DNA from: an uncultured Paracoccaceae bacterium
Lineage (GTDB): Bacteria; Pseudomonadota; Alphaproteobacteria; Rhodobacterales; Rhodobacteraceae
Assembly: GCA_937895435.1 (NCBI GenBank)
Contig: CALAXT010000056.1
Location: forward strand, 26,605 to 90,604
Length of the DNA: 64,000 bases
Direction of reading: 5' to 3'
Shown: positions 52,932-62,130 of the stretch, one piece after another
Layout of the letters: every line of letters starts with the position of its first letter
Numbering within the stretch: position 1 is the stretch's first letter
The notes under the pieces: model-generated
The model's input: only the letters and a program-made list of their open reading frames with translations
Database searches by the model: none
What the model was told of the DNA's origin: nothing
Position numbers and translations under genes: made by a program

Positions 52932-55900
52932 TCAGCCTTTGGGCAGGTTCAAAACAACGTTTTTGCCACTTTTCACATAGCGCACTTCGCGTGCGCCAAT
53001 CGCCACAACCTTGCCACCATCCAGCGTATCGCCCAGTTTGACTGTCACAATCCTGCCATTTGGCATCCGAACCAAGCCCTTGCGTTCGCTGGTTTTGCCA
53101 AACACCCCAATCAGGGCAATATCGCGCAGGTTGATGGCGTTATCCAGCGTCGCCTGTTTGGCAACGGATGCCTTGGTGGGAAGAATGCTGGGTGCCACCA
53201 CGGGTTCGGGTTCATCAACATCTGCGCTTTGGTCAACTTGGGCCAAGGCAGCTGTGATCGCCCGGTTAAAATTCTGTGGTCGTGGCTTTGGTGGCGCAAC
53301 CCGGCTCAGGGCCAGACGACTGGCATCGGCCATATCGGCCAAAACCTGCGCTTGCACAGCGATTCGCGCTTGCAATACGGCCGGGCGCCGCTTGGGCAAC
53401 GGTGGGGTGTTCACCGGTTCAGCGGTCACAGACGCGTCGGCAGCCACCTGCAAAACCGCCAATTCAGCCGGGCGGGCGGGCGGAAGCAGTGCCGCTGCCA
53501 CCTCGGGATCGGTCACAACGCCATTGGGTGCGGTTTGCGCCAGCGTGGCGATATCCAAAACAGCCAAATCTGCCCGAGGCCGGGCAATCGGGGCAGGCAC
53601 GCGCAGGTTGGAAAACACCACCGCACCCTCTGGCGTTAAAGCACCATCGGGGGTGGCAAGAATAAGGCCCCGTGCATCGCGCGCGAACGTCGCCCCAAAG
53701 GGTGGCGGCGCAGTCGGTGCCTTGGGAGGGGCATCTGCCGCCAATCGCACCAAAGCAGGGGGTGGCATCAGCTGCGGGATAGGATCTGCAGGGCGCAGGT
53801 CGGGCACAGGCTGCGCCGTGACCGCTGTATTCGCCACAGCCAAAACCGGAACATCCCGCACCGTCGGCTGATCTTCGGATAAAACCGGATCTTCGGTTTT
53901 GGGTTCTGCGACGGTCATATCAGCGGGTGCGGTCTGTGGCACGCGATTAGCCACGGCGTCTAACACTGGCGCTGCGGCCGCCATCTGAGGCTCGGCTTTT
54001 GTGGGCACAGGTGTGATGGTTTCAGTCTCTGACGCCTCGATCAGTGCGGGTGGTGTGTCATCGGCGCCTTGCACACCGGCACTCTGGGTTTCACCAATCT
54101 GTGGATCAGCGTTCAGGCTTTGCGGTTCTGTGCGGGTTGGGCGCGGCAAGGGTGCAGGTATTTCTGCCCCCTCCCCAAGGTCTGCAACACCCACATCCAC
54201 CCCATTGCCGTCTTGCAGGCTGGCCGCGATGGCCTGACCTACGGCATCAGGCAGCGGTTGGGCTGAGGGTTCGGGTGTGGCCTCAACCTCTGCCACCGTT
54301 TCGACCATCGTTTTACTTGCATCAGGCGTGGCTGCTTTTACGAGATCGGTGGCTTGGGGCGTGCCCTCGCCTGTCACAGTGTCGGTTGGCACAGCGGCGC
54401 TGTCATCCTTGGGCGCGGCTTGCACGACAACTTCTGACGCAGGGTCCGGGACGAGGTCTGATACAGGGTCTGAACTGGCGGCTGGAACCTCTGCAAACGC
54501 CCCCGGCTCTGCCCCGAGGCTCGACACGGGTTCCTGCACAGCCTCTGGAACGGGGTCTGAAAAAATCCACCAAAGCACCAGCGCAAGCACCGCCAAGAAA
54601 ACGGCCCCCATCCCAGCCAGCACCGCAGGCTGCGCCAAAAGCGGCGCAGGCGGTGGATTTTGAAATGGGCTGATGATCGGCGGACCACTGTCGCGCACCC
54701 GCGCCGCCAGAACTGGGCGCGGATCGCCGCTGCGCTGTTCAGACTTGGGCAAGCCCTGGGCCACCGCGACGCGCGCCACAACCCCCGCAGCCCCAACAGC
54801 CGCACGCCCCAAACGCCCAACCTTCGGCCGTGGATCCGGGATGGGCAGCGGCTTTGCGCCCAATGATGGGCCAACTGCCGGCTCAATATCCGGCAAAGAT
54901 GGTGAAATGACCGACACCGGACCGACACGCGCGCCGGGCTGCTGTGTCGGCACATCGGGCAGCGCTGCATCAATTGCCACAGGTGCAGCCACGCCAAGAA
55001 CCGGATCGGGCATGATGTCTTGCACCGGAACATCGAACGCGGCTGGCGCTTCGGGGACAGCCGCAGTGGGGGACGGCGCAGCGGGGGACGGCGCAGTGGG
55101 AGACGGCGCAGTGGGAGACGGCGGCATTGGTAATGCAGTGGCCGTGTCTCTGATCTCTTTGGGCTGAGGTTGAGCCACCGCCGTGGCTGAAAGCTCAGGC
55201 TCAGGCTTAGGCTCAAGATCAGGCTCAAATACCACATCGAGTTTTGATGTCACATCAATGGGCTCTGCCAGATCGGTCACAGCGTCTAACGGCTGGGCCG
55301 CCATCGTCTCTGTTTTAAACGCACCATCGTTTCGTGCTGGCAGATCGGCATCATGGGCCGCAGGCTTGGCAGGTGCACCGCGCCCCAAAGGATGGGAAAG
55401 ATCATTGGGGGCTGGGCGTGGTGTATCTGGGGCTGGCTCTTGCACATCAGAACTTGGCTGTTGCACATCTATTTTAGGTTCAGATTTCGCCGCAAAGTCC
55501 AATAAATCCAACTGAGCGCTTGCCAAAGGTTGCGGCACAGGCGGGGCTGTGGGCAGGCTATCGGTGACAGCCGCGGCCGCTGGCACTGCGGGCGCATCCG
55601 GATCTGGCACAGGCGCATCATCACGCGGGATCCGTGTGCCCTTGGGCAGTGCCGCCGTGATGCCAAAAAATGGCTCACCCGTAAATTCTGCTGGATCTGG
55701 CCGGGCCACAAAGGAAATCGGCTCAAACCCATGTTCAAGCGCAAAGGCCTCGGCCTCGGCCAAAGTCTCACGGGCGATCACCGCAACTTGCACCGTTGGG
55801 CCAGCGCCAACCCAATCGAAAGCCAAATCTGGAACCTGATAAGGGGTCCGGCCGATCAACGCACTTTTGATTTGGCTGCGCTGCTTTTGCCACCCCGGCC

Positions 55901-56123
55901 CCAGAGCCTCAACTTTCGTGTAAAGGATCTGATCGCCCGGCAGCACCAATTTTACGCCACCGCCCGCATCAAGATCATCCGCCATCCTGCGCAGATCAGC
56001 CAAACTTTGGGCAAAACCAGCATCGGCCATCAAAGCACGGCCCAACTCGACCCAGCCCTGCGCCACTCTGTGCATAAGCACGACACCATCTGCAGAAAAC
56101 AAAAGGGCAAAGGCAGGTTTCAT
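52932..56123 (-). CDS. Large envelope protein: GspL/PilM-like N domain, membrane span, PilP/GspC-like C domain
   Basis: This 1063-residue protein has three parts. Residues 1-160 look like the actin-like cytoplasmic domain of GspL/PilM (FALLFSADGVVLMHR, LPGDQILYTKVEALG, IGRTPYQVPDLAFDW, VAVIARETLAEAEAF). Residues 165-495 are Pro/Ala/Asp-rich linker with a short tandem repeat. One membrane span is at about 501-521. A second long Pro/Ala linker leads to a C-terminal domain of about 70 residues (NLRDIALIGVFGKTSERKGL, VRMPNGRIVTVKLGDTLDGG) that resembles PilP/GspC homology regions. This suggests one polypeptide spanning cytoplasm and periplasm. I know of no assigned function, and no other secretion or pilus genes are nearby. 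Confidence 0.7.
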   Translation of the reverse strand: MKPAFALLFSADGVVLMHRVAQGWVELGRALMADAGFAQSLADLRRMADDLDAGGGVKLVLPGDQILYTKVEALGPGWQKQRSQIKSALIGRTPYQVPDLAFDWVGAGPTVQVAVIARETLAEAEAFALEHGFEPISFVARPDPAEFTGEPFFGITAALPKGTRIPRDDAPVPDPDAPAVPAAAAVTDSLPTAPPVPQPLASAQLDLLDFAAKSEPKIDVQQPSSDVQEPAPDTPRPAPNDLSHPLGRGAPAKPAAHDADLPARNDGAFKTETMAAQPLDAVTDLAEPIDVTSKLDVVFEPDLEPKPEPELSATAVAQPQPKEIRDTATALPMPPSPTAPSPTAPSPAAPSPTAAVPEAPAAFDVPVQDIMPDPVLGVAAPVAIDAALPDVPTQQPGARVGPVSVISPSLPDIEPAVGPSLGAKPLPIPDPRPKVGRLGRAAVGAAGVVARVAVAQGLPKSEQRSGDPRPVLAARVRDSGPPIISPFQNPPPAPLLAQPAVLAGMGAVFLAVLALVLWWIFSDPVPEAVQEPVSSLGAEPGAFAEVPAASSDPVSDLVPDPASEVVVQAAPKDDSAAVPTDTVTGEGTPQATDLVKAATPDASKTMVETVAEVEATPEPSAQPLPDAVGQAIAASLQDGNGVDVGVADLGEGAEIPAPLPRPTRTEPQSLNADPQIGETQSAGVQGADDTPPALIEASETETITPVPTKAEPQMAAAAPVLDAVANRVPQTAPADMTVAEPKTEDPVLSEDQPTVRDVPVLAVANTAVTAQPVPDLRPADPIPQLMPPPALVRLAADAPPKAPTAPPPFGATFARDARGLILATPDGALTPEGAVVFSNLRVPAPIARPRADLAVLDIATLAQTAPNGVVTDPEVAAALLPPARPAELAVLQVAADASVTAEPVNTPPLPKRRPAVLQARIAVQAQVLADMADASRLALSRVAPPKPRPQNFNRAITAALAQVDQSADVDEPEPVVAPSILPTKASVAKQATLDNAINLRDIALIGVFGKTSERKGLVRMPNGRIVTVKLGDTLDGGKVVAIGAREVRYVKSGKNVVLNLPKG
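55063..55122. repeat. Four tandem 15-bp units inside the large envelope gene
   Basis: GCAGTGGGGGACGGC is repeated four times with one or two base changes. It encodes the pentapeptide pattern PSPTA/PSPAA in frame, in the linker around residues 335-355. Copy number may vary between strains. Confidence 0.85.
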
Positions 56124-56291
56124 GCGCCAATTTTACCGAATCCGGGGGCCATAAATCAACCCAAGTTGCGTGCAGCCCTACCCTAAAGCAGGATTTGCGC
56201 GATGAAAAGAAAAACACCCCGAAAAACGTTTCGCAAACAGCAAAACCATGCGAAGCTGCACGCGAAAGTTGTATTGAGCGTTGAGGATAAA

Positions 56292-57026
56292 ATGACAAAA
56301 TTGGCCCCCACCCTTACACTGATGTCTGCCCTGCTGTGCGCTTTGCCATTTCAGGGCCGCAGCCAAGACATCACACAGCTTGCCTTGGTTCAGACCAGCC
56401 CCATTATCACGGTTACAGGTACCGCGAGTGTCAGCGTGCCGCCCGATATGGCGACGATTCGGATGGGCCTGCGTAACACAGCCGGCACGGCCGCCGCCGC
56501 CCTAACGCGCAATTCGCAAGATATGACAGCGCTGCTGCAAAGTTTGGCTGCAATGGGCATTGCGCCACGCGATATTCAAACCCAAGGGCTGTCGTTAAAC
56601 CCCGATATCAAATACGATTCCACCGGACGCAAACCACCCCAAATTGAGGGCTATACCGCCGAAAACGGGGTAGAGCTTCGGGTGCGTGATCTCAGCCAAC
56701 TGGGAAATATTCTTGATCAGGTTGTCCAAAACGGGGCTACAACTTTGAATGGGCTAAGTTTTGGGCTGATCGACCCCGCCCCAAAACGCGATGAAGCACG
56801 CCGCAGCGCAGTTGCCGATGCCCAACACCGCGCCACGCTTTACGCAGCTGCTGCGGGCGTGCGACTGGGCGGCGTTCGCAAGATATCAGACATCGAATCT
56901 GGCCAAAATCCACGCCCCATGATGGCGATGCGCGCAATGGCACCCGGCGCAGACAGCGTGCCAATTGCTGAGGGTGAAATCAGCCTGAGCGCGTCGGTTA
57001 TGATGGAATTTGATCTTTTGAATTGA
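56292..57026 (+). CDS. Exported SIMPL-domain (DUF541) protein
   Basis: This 244-residue protein has a signal peptide (MTKLAPTLTLMSALLCALPF, cut near GRSQ) and a SIMPL domain from about residue 35. Core parts are ITVTGTASVSVPPDMATIRMGL, IQTQGLSLNPDIKY and GYTAENGVELRVRDLSQLG. Family members are periplasmic or outer-membrane oligomers of unclear function. GAGG lies six bases before the chosen ATG; an in-frame ATG at 56202 would add a very basic stretch ahead of the signal peptide. It is divergent from the large envelope gene. Confidence 0.88.
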   Translation: MTKLAPTLTLMSALLCALPFQGRSQDITQLALVQTSPIITVTGTASVSVPPDMATIRMGLRNTAGTAAAALTRNSQDMTALLQSLAAMGIAPRDIQTQGLSLNPDIKYDSTGRKPPQIEGYTAENGVELRVRDLSQLGNILDQVVQNGATTLNGLSFGLIDPAPKRDEARRSAVADAQHRATLYAAAAGVRLGGVRKISDIESGQNPRPMMAMRAMAPGADSVPIAEGEISLSASVMMEFDLLN

Positions 57027-57030
57027 AGCA

Positions 57031-57057
57031 TGCGGCCCGGTCATATCCCGGGCCGCA
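57031..57057. terminator. Hairpin between convergent genes
   Basis: TGCGGCCCGG and CCGGGCCGCA form a perfect 10-bp stem with a seven-base loop, just past the SIMPL stop and 14 bases from the metY stop. No T-tract follows, but its position suits a bidirectional terminator. Confidence 0.6.
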
Positions 57058-57070
57058 CAAGATACCCGGC

Positions 57071-58357
57071 TTAGGCCGTCGCTGTCGCCAAGGCCTGATC
57101 AAGATCAGCGATCAGATCACCGGCGTCTTCGATCCCGATCGACAGACGTACCACGTTTGGCCCAGCCCCCGCCAATACCTGCGCCTCGGGGCTGAGCTGG
57201 CGATGGGTGGTTGAAGCCGGGTGGATGATCAACGACCGCGTGTCGCCCAAATTTGCCACATGGCTGAACAATTTCAAGCTATCGACCAACTTAACGCAGG
57301 CCTCATATCCACCCTTAACGCCAAAGGTAAACAGCGCCCCCGCTCCTTTTGGGCAGATATGCGCAACCCGGCCATTATAGGGCGATGAGGCCAGACCAGC
57401 ATACGTAACAAAATCAACCCTTGGGTCGGCCTCAAGCCATTCAGCCACGCGCTTGGCGTTGGCCACATGGCGCTCCATCCGGAGGCTGAGGGTTTCAATG
57501 CCCATCAACGTGTAATGCGCGCCCTGTGGGTTCATCGTCATGCCCAGATCCCGCAGACCAATTGCAATCGAATGAAAGGTAAAGGCCATCGCGCCCAGCG
57601 CCGGATGAAAAGCCAGACCGTGATATGCAGGCTCAGGCTCGGACAGGCTGGGGAACTTACCGCTGGCCGACCAATCGAAATTGCCACTGTCAACAACGAC
57701 ACCACCCGTGACCGTGCCATTGCCCGTCAGATATTTCGTCGCAGAGTGCACAACCAACGTTGCGCCATGCTCGATCGGGCGGCACAAGAACGGCGTGGCG
57801 GTGGTGTTATCCACAATGAGCGGCAAACCAACGCGGTTGGCCACGGCCGACAGCGCATCCAAATCGCTGACATAACCACCCGGGTTGGCGATGGTTTCGC
57901 AAAAGATCGCACGCGTGTTTTCATCAACCGCTGCCTCAACCGCCGCCAGATCGTCGGTATCCACGAACTTGGCCGACCAGCCGAATTTACGGATTGTGTT
58001 GGTGAACTGCTGCACCGTCCCCCCATAGAGCCGGTTCGAGGCCACGATATTGCAACCCGGCGACATCAACGGAAACAGAGCCATGATCTGAGCCGCATGC
58101 CCAGATGAGCAGCACACCGCCCCCACGCCGCCCTCAAGTGCGGCCACCCGTTCGGCCAAGGCAGAAACAGTCGGGTTGGTCAAACGCGAGTAAATATATC
58201 CGACCTCTTGCAGGTTAAAAAGCGCCGCCGCGTGATCGGCATCACGAAACACATAGGCCGTCGTTTGGTAAATCGGCACTTGGCGCGCACCCGTCGCCGG
58301 ATCGGGGCGGGCCCCAGCGTGAATCTGCAGGGTCTCAAAGGCATAAGCGTCGGTCAT
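57071..58357 (-). CDS. metY: O-acetylhomoserine sulfhydrylase
   Basis: This 428-residue PLP enzyme makes homocysteine from O-acetylhomoserine and sulfide. The PLP lysine is in HSATKYLTGNG, and the phosphate-binding tyrosine region reads YIYSRLTNPTV. Length is that of MetY rather than MetB/MetC (about 380). Product homocysteine would feed the methyltransferase at 20.8 kb. CAGGAGG precedes the ATG. Confidence 0.95.
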   Translation of the reverse strand: MTDAYAFETLQIHAGARPDPATGARQVPIYQTTAYVFRDADHAAALFNLQEVGYIYSRLTNPTVSALAERVAALEGGVGAVCCSSGHAAQIMALFPLMSPGCNIVASNRLYGGTVQQFTNTIRKFGWSAKFVDTDDLAAVEAAVDENTRAIFCETIANPGGYVSDLDALSAVANRVGLPLIVDNTTATPFLCRPIEHGATLVVHSATKYLTGNGTVTGGVVVDSGNFDWSASGKFPSLSEPEPAYHGLAFHPALGAMAFTFHSIAIGLRDLGMTMNPQGAHYTLMGIETLSLRMERHVANAKRVAEWLEADPRVDFVTYAGLASSPYNGRVAHICPKGAGALFTFGVKGGYEACVKLVDSLKLFSHVANLGDTRSLIIHPASTTHRQLSPEAQVLAGAGPNVVRLSIGIEDAGDLIADLDQALATATA

Positions 58358-58599
58358 GGCATCCTCCTGAAATTTGCGCCGATGTTAGGCAATGCGGTCG
58401 CACTGCACAATATCTGGCAGCATGTGCGCGACGCTGCCACAGGCCCGGCACAGGTTTTTTACGGAATATTGGCGCTGCATCCACCCATACAGGGCGACAG
58501 CGTGCCAGCCGTGCCACCGCATTCGGGCAAAGGTTCTGGCCAAATGGGGTGCTTAGGAAAATATACCCTATTTCCAAACAGCCCAAAGATGCCCCGTCT
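58358..58599. other. Spacer between dnaE and metY, no gene seen
   Basis: These 242 bases lie upstream of metY and downstream of dnaE. Frames across it extend into the neighbours and lack ribosome sites. I looked for SAM-type riboswitch features before metY and see none. TATATT near 58560 on the reverse strand could belong to a metY promoter with a long leader, but the -35 is poor. Confidence 0.5.
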
Positions 58600-61500
58600 T
58601 TACAACTCTTCCACCATCAAGACACCTTGAACCGCACGCAATGCGCCCTTGATTTGTGGCGTCACCGGATAAGGCGTGGGCAGAGTAATATCAATTTCTT
58701 GGCCCATATCGGGTTCGGCCACGCACAGGCTGATGGGCGCACGCACCCCCGCCCCGCCCCCTTCGGCCATTCGCGCCAAAAGCGCGGCCACCGATGGCAA
58801 GGCGCCCGCCGCACCAATATGAATGCGCAACCCCGCTACGCCCGCATCTGCCACAACCGCATCGATGGGTTGCACTGCGCGCGCCAACAGCTTGAGCGTA
58901 TCACCCTCTGATGTGGCCTCAACCGTCAGCACAACGTTTTGTCCCGGTTCAAGATAAACCCGCCCCGCATCCAGCACATCAGAAAACACCGTGACCTCAT
59001 AAAGCCCAGTTGGATCTGACAGGCCAACAAAGGCAAAGCGGTTGCCCCGCGCCGATTTGCGTTCTTGACGCACCGACACGGTGCCTGCAATTTTGCCAAC
59101 CATCGCCCCTGACTGTGCGGCGCGGGCGATCTCGGTCAGGGTCTGCACGCCTTTGCGTTTCAACGCTCCGGCATAGTCATCCAACGGGTGGCCCGACAAG
59201 TAAAACCCAACCGCCTGATGTTCAGCCCCCAGCCGCTCAATCGGCAGCCAATCATCAACAACCGCCAAGCGGGGTTCGGGCAAATCTTCGCCCGCTGTGC
59301 CAAACAGCGATACCTGTGCTGAACCTGCCGCCTCTTGCAGCGCGGCAGACCAAGCGACCAAAGCATCCAAACTGTCAAACACCCGTCTGCGGTTTGGCTC
59401 TAGCAAATCAAACGCCCCAGCGCGGGCCAGCATTTCCAGTGGGCGCTTGCCAATACGCTTCATGTCGACCCGCCGCGCAAAGTCGTGCAGGCTGGCAAAG
59501 GGCCGATCACCACGCGCGGTCACAATGGTCTGCATCGCCTCGCCGCCCACGTTTTTCAGCGCACCCAGCCCATAGAGCAACTGCCCGTCAACCACCCCAA
59601 ACCGTGCCAACGACCGATTGACACAAGGTGGCACCACCGGAATACCCAGCCTGTCCACCTCGCGTTTGAACAGGCTCAGCTTGTCGGTCAGATGCATATC
59701 GCCATTCATCACCGCCGCCATAAACTCGACCGGGTGATTGGCCTTGAGCCAAGCGGTTTGATAACTGACCACCGCATAGGCGGCCGCGTGAGATTTGTTA
59801 AACCCGTAGTTGGCGAATTTCTCCAAAAGGTCAAAGACCTCAGCGGCCTTCTTTTCGGGCACACCATTGGCCGTGGCACCGGTCACAAATTTAGGGCGTT
59901 CTTTCGCCATTTCTTCGGCGATTTTTTTCCCCATCGCCCGGCGCAGCAAATCGGCCCCACCCAAGCTGTAACCCGCCATCACCTGCGCAATTTCCATCAC
60001 CTGTTCTTGGTAGACGATGATGCCTTGGGTTTCGGCCAAAATGTGATCAATCGAAGGGTGGATTGATTCCAGCGGTTTCAGCCCGTTTTTCACCTCGCAA
60101 TAGGTGGGGATGTTTTCCATCGGACCGGGGCGATAAAGTGCCACAAGTGCCACGATATCTTCGATACAAGTGGGGCGCATACGCCGCAGCGCATCCATCA
60201 TGCCCGAGCTTTCCACCTGAAACACCGCCACCGTGCGCGCGCTGGCATAAAGCGCATAGCTGGCAGGATCATCCAACGGGATGCGCGAAATATCTACCGT
60301 TACCCCCCGTTGGGCAATCAGATCGATGGCGTTTTGAATGACTGTCAGGGTTTTCAGGCCCAAAAAATCAAATTTAACCAAGCCGGCCGCTTCGACCCAT
60401 TTCATGTTGAACTGGGTGGCCGGCATATCTGAGCGCGGATCTCGGTAAAGCGGTACCAGCGCATCAAGGGGCCGATCCCCGATCACCACGCCCGCCGCGT
60501 GTGTTGAGGCGTTGCGCAAAAGCCCCTCAACCTGACCGGCGTAATCCAGCAGCCGCGCCACAACCTCTTCTGCTTTGGCCGCTTCGCGCAGCCGCGGCTC
60601 GTCGGCCAACGCTTTGGCGATAGATACCGGCTTCACGCCTTCGACCGGGATCATCTTGGACAGGCGATCAACCTGCCCATACGACATCTGCAACACCCGC
60701 CCCACATCGCGTACCGCAGCCTTGGACAGCAACGCACCAAACGTAATGATTTGCCCCACCTTGTCGCGACCATAGCGATTTTGCACATAGGCAATCACTT
60801 CTTCGCGGCGATCCATGCAGAAATCGATATCAAAATCCGGCATCGATACCCGTTCAGGGTTCAAAAACCGTTCAAACAAAAGCTTATAGCGCAGCGGATC
60901 AAGATCGGTGATGGTCAACGCATAGGCCACCAGACTGCCCGCCCCCGAGCCTCGGCCAGGGCCCACCGGAATGCCATGATCTTTGGCCCATTTGATAAAA
61001 TCGGCCACAATCAGAAAATAACCGGGAAACCCCATTTTTTCGATGATTCCCAGCTCAAAATCCAATCGCGCATCATAGTCTGCGACTGGGGCCGCGTGCT
61101 CAATCACCGCCAGACGCGCCACCAGCCCCTCTCGGGCCTGACGACGCAGCTCTTCTACTTCGTCTTCTGCAAATTTTGGCAAAATCGGCGCGCGTTTGGC
61201 CACTTTGAACGCACATCGTTTCGCAATTTCAACGGTGTTTTCAATCGCTTCAGGCAAATCAGCGAAAAGGGCAGCCATATCTTCGGGCGATTTGAAATAA
61301 TGCTGCGGGCTCAGCCTGCGGCGGGGTTCTTGCTGATCGACATAGGCGCCATCAGCAATGCACAATAGCGCGTCATGGGCCTCATACATTGTCGGCTTGG
61401 GAAAATAGACATCATTGGTGGCCACAAGCGGCAGCCCCATCGCATAGGCCATTTCGACAAAGCCACGCTCCGTCGATGCCTGATGCGCGGGGGGCTGGCC

Positions 61501-62043
61501 TCCCTCACCAGGGTGGCGCTGCAATTCGATATAGATCCGCCCCGGATAAATCGCCGCCAGATCGCGCAGCATTGCCTCAGCCTTGGGGCGTTGGCCGGCC
61601 TGCAACAGCTTGCCCACTGGCCCGTCAGCCCCCCCCGTCAGACAGATCAGCCCTGTCGCATTGGCCGCCAAATCGTCCATACTGACAAAGGGCAAGGCGC
61701 TGCCTGGCCGCAGATAAAGACATGAATTTAGTCGCATCAACGCATCATATCCGGCCTCAGATTGCGCCAGAAGAACCAATGGTGCCCCTGGTTGCGGCTT
61801 ATCACCCACAACCGCGTTCGGGGCCGCAAGCGTGATTTGGCACCCCACAATCGGTTGCACCCCTGCACCGCTCAGCGTGACCGAAAACTCTAACGCCGCA
61901 AACATGTTGTTGGTATCTGTCAGCGCCACAGCAGGCATGGCATGCGTCTGGCACAGACCCGCCAATTTCTTGATCGGAACCGCACCTTCCAAAAGCGAAT
62001 ATTCAGAATGGACACGCAGGTGGATGAATCGGGGTTTGCTCAT
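58600..62043 (-). CDS. dnaE: DNA polymerase III alpha subunit
   Basis: This 1147-residue replicative polymerase begins with a PHP domain (HLRVHSEYSLLEG). The catalytic core has the metal-binding aspartates in PDFDIDF (402-408). It also has the helix-hairpin-helix and beta-clamp binding region, an OB domain (GKIAGTVSVRQERKSARGNR) and a short C-terminal tau-binding domain. It is the main DnaE1 type rather than DnaE2/ImuC, judged by length and the intact C-terminal part. Reads toward metY. Confidence 0.98.
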   Translation of the reverse strand: MSKPRFIHLRVHSEYSLLEGAVPIKKLAGLCQTHAMPAVALTDTNNMFAALEFSVTLSGAGVQPIVGCQITLAAPNAVVGDKPQPGAPLVLLAQSEAGYDALMRLNSCLYLRPGSALPFVSMDDLAANATGLICLTGGADGPVGKLLQAGQRPKAEAMLRDLAAIYPGRIYIELQRHPGEGGQPPAHQASTERGFVEMAYAMGLPLVATNDVYFPKPTMYEAHDALLCIADGAYVDQQEPRRRLSPQHYFKSPEDMAALFADLPEAIENTVEIAKRCAFKVAKRAPILPKFAEDEVEELRRQAREGLVARLAVIEHAAPVADYDARLDFELGIIEKMGFPGYFLIVADFIKWAKDHGIPVGPGRGSGAGSLVAYALTITDLDPLRYKLLFERFLNPERVSMPDFDIDFCMDRREEVIAYVQNRYGRDKVGQIITFGALLSKAAVRDVGRVLQMSYGQVDRLSKMIPVEGVKPVSIAKALADEPRLREAAKAEEVVARLLDYAGQVEGLLRNASTHAAGVVIGDRPLDALVPLYRDPRSDMPATQFNMKWVEAAGLVKFDFLGLKTLTVIQNAIDLIAQRGVTVDISRIPLDDPASYALYASARTVAVFQVESSGMMDALRRMRPTCIEDIVALVALYRPGPMENIPTYCEVKNGLKPLESIHPSIDHILAETQGIIVYQEQVMEIAQVMAGYSLGGADLLRRAMGKKIAEEMAKERPKFVTGATANGVPEKKAAEVFDLLEKFANYGFNKSHAAAYAVVSYQTAWLKANHPVEFMAAVMNGDMHLTDKLSLFKREVDRLGIPVVPPCVNRSLARFGVVDGQLLYGLGALKNVGGEAMQTIVTARGDRPFASLHDFARRVDMKRIGKRPLEMLARAGAFDLLEPNRRRVFDSLDALVAWSAALQEAAGSAQVSLFGTAGEDLPEPRLAVVDDWLPIERLGAEHQAVGFYLSGHPLDDYAGALKRKGVQTLTEIARAAQSGAMVGKIAGTVSVRQERKSARGNRFAFVGLSDPTGLYEVTVFSDVLDAGRVYLEPGQNVVLTVEATSEGDTLKLLARAVQPIDAVVADAGVAGLRIHIGAAGALPSVAALLARMAEGGGAGVRAPISLCVAEPDMGQEIDITLPTPYPVTPQIKGALRAVQGVLMVEEL

Positions 62044-62130
62044 ATCCCATCGCTAGCGGAAGATGGCGCGATATTCATCCCCTTTTTTGGTCGCAGCGGG
62101 GGCCAATTATGGCCGCACTGGCCGCAGCGG

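Noticed and set aside
52932..56123. Several opposite-strand frames across the large envelope gene
   Set aside because: Low-complexity shadow frames rich in Ala, Gly and Arg. The reverse-strand frame is continuous for 1063 codons and has recognisable ends.
58358..58599. SAM-type riboswitch or small gene before metY
   Set aside because: No SAM-II or SAM/SAH core is recognisable. Frames run into the neighbours and lack ribosome sites.
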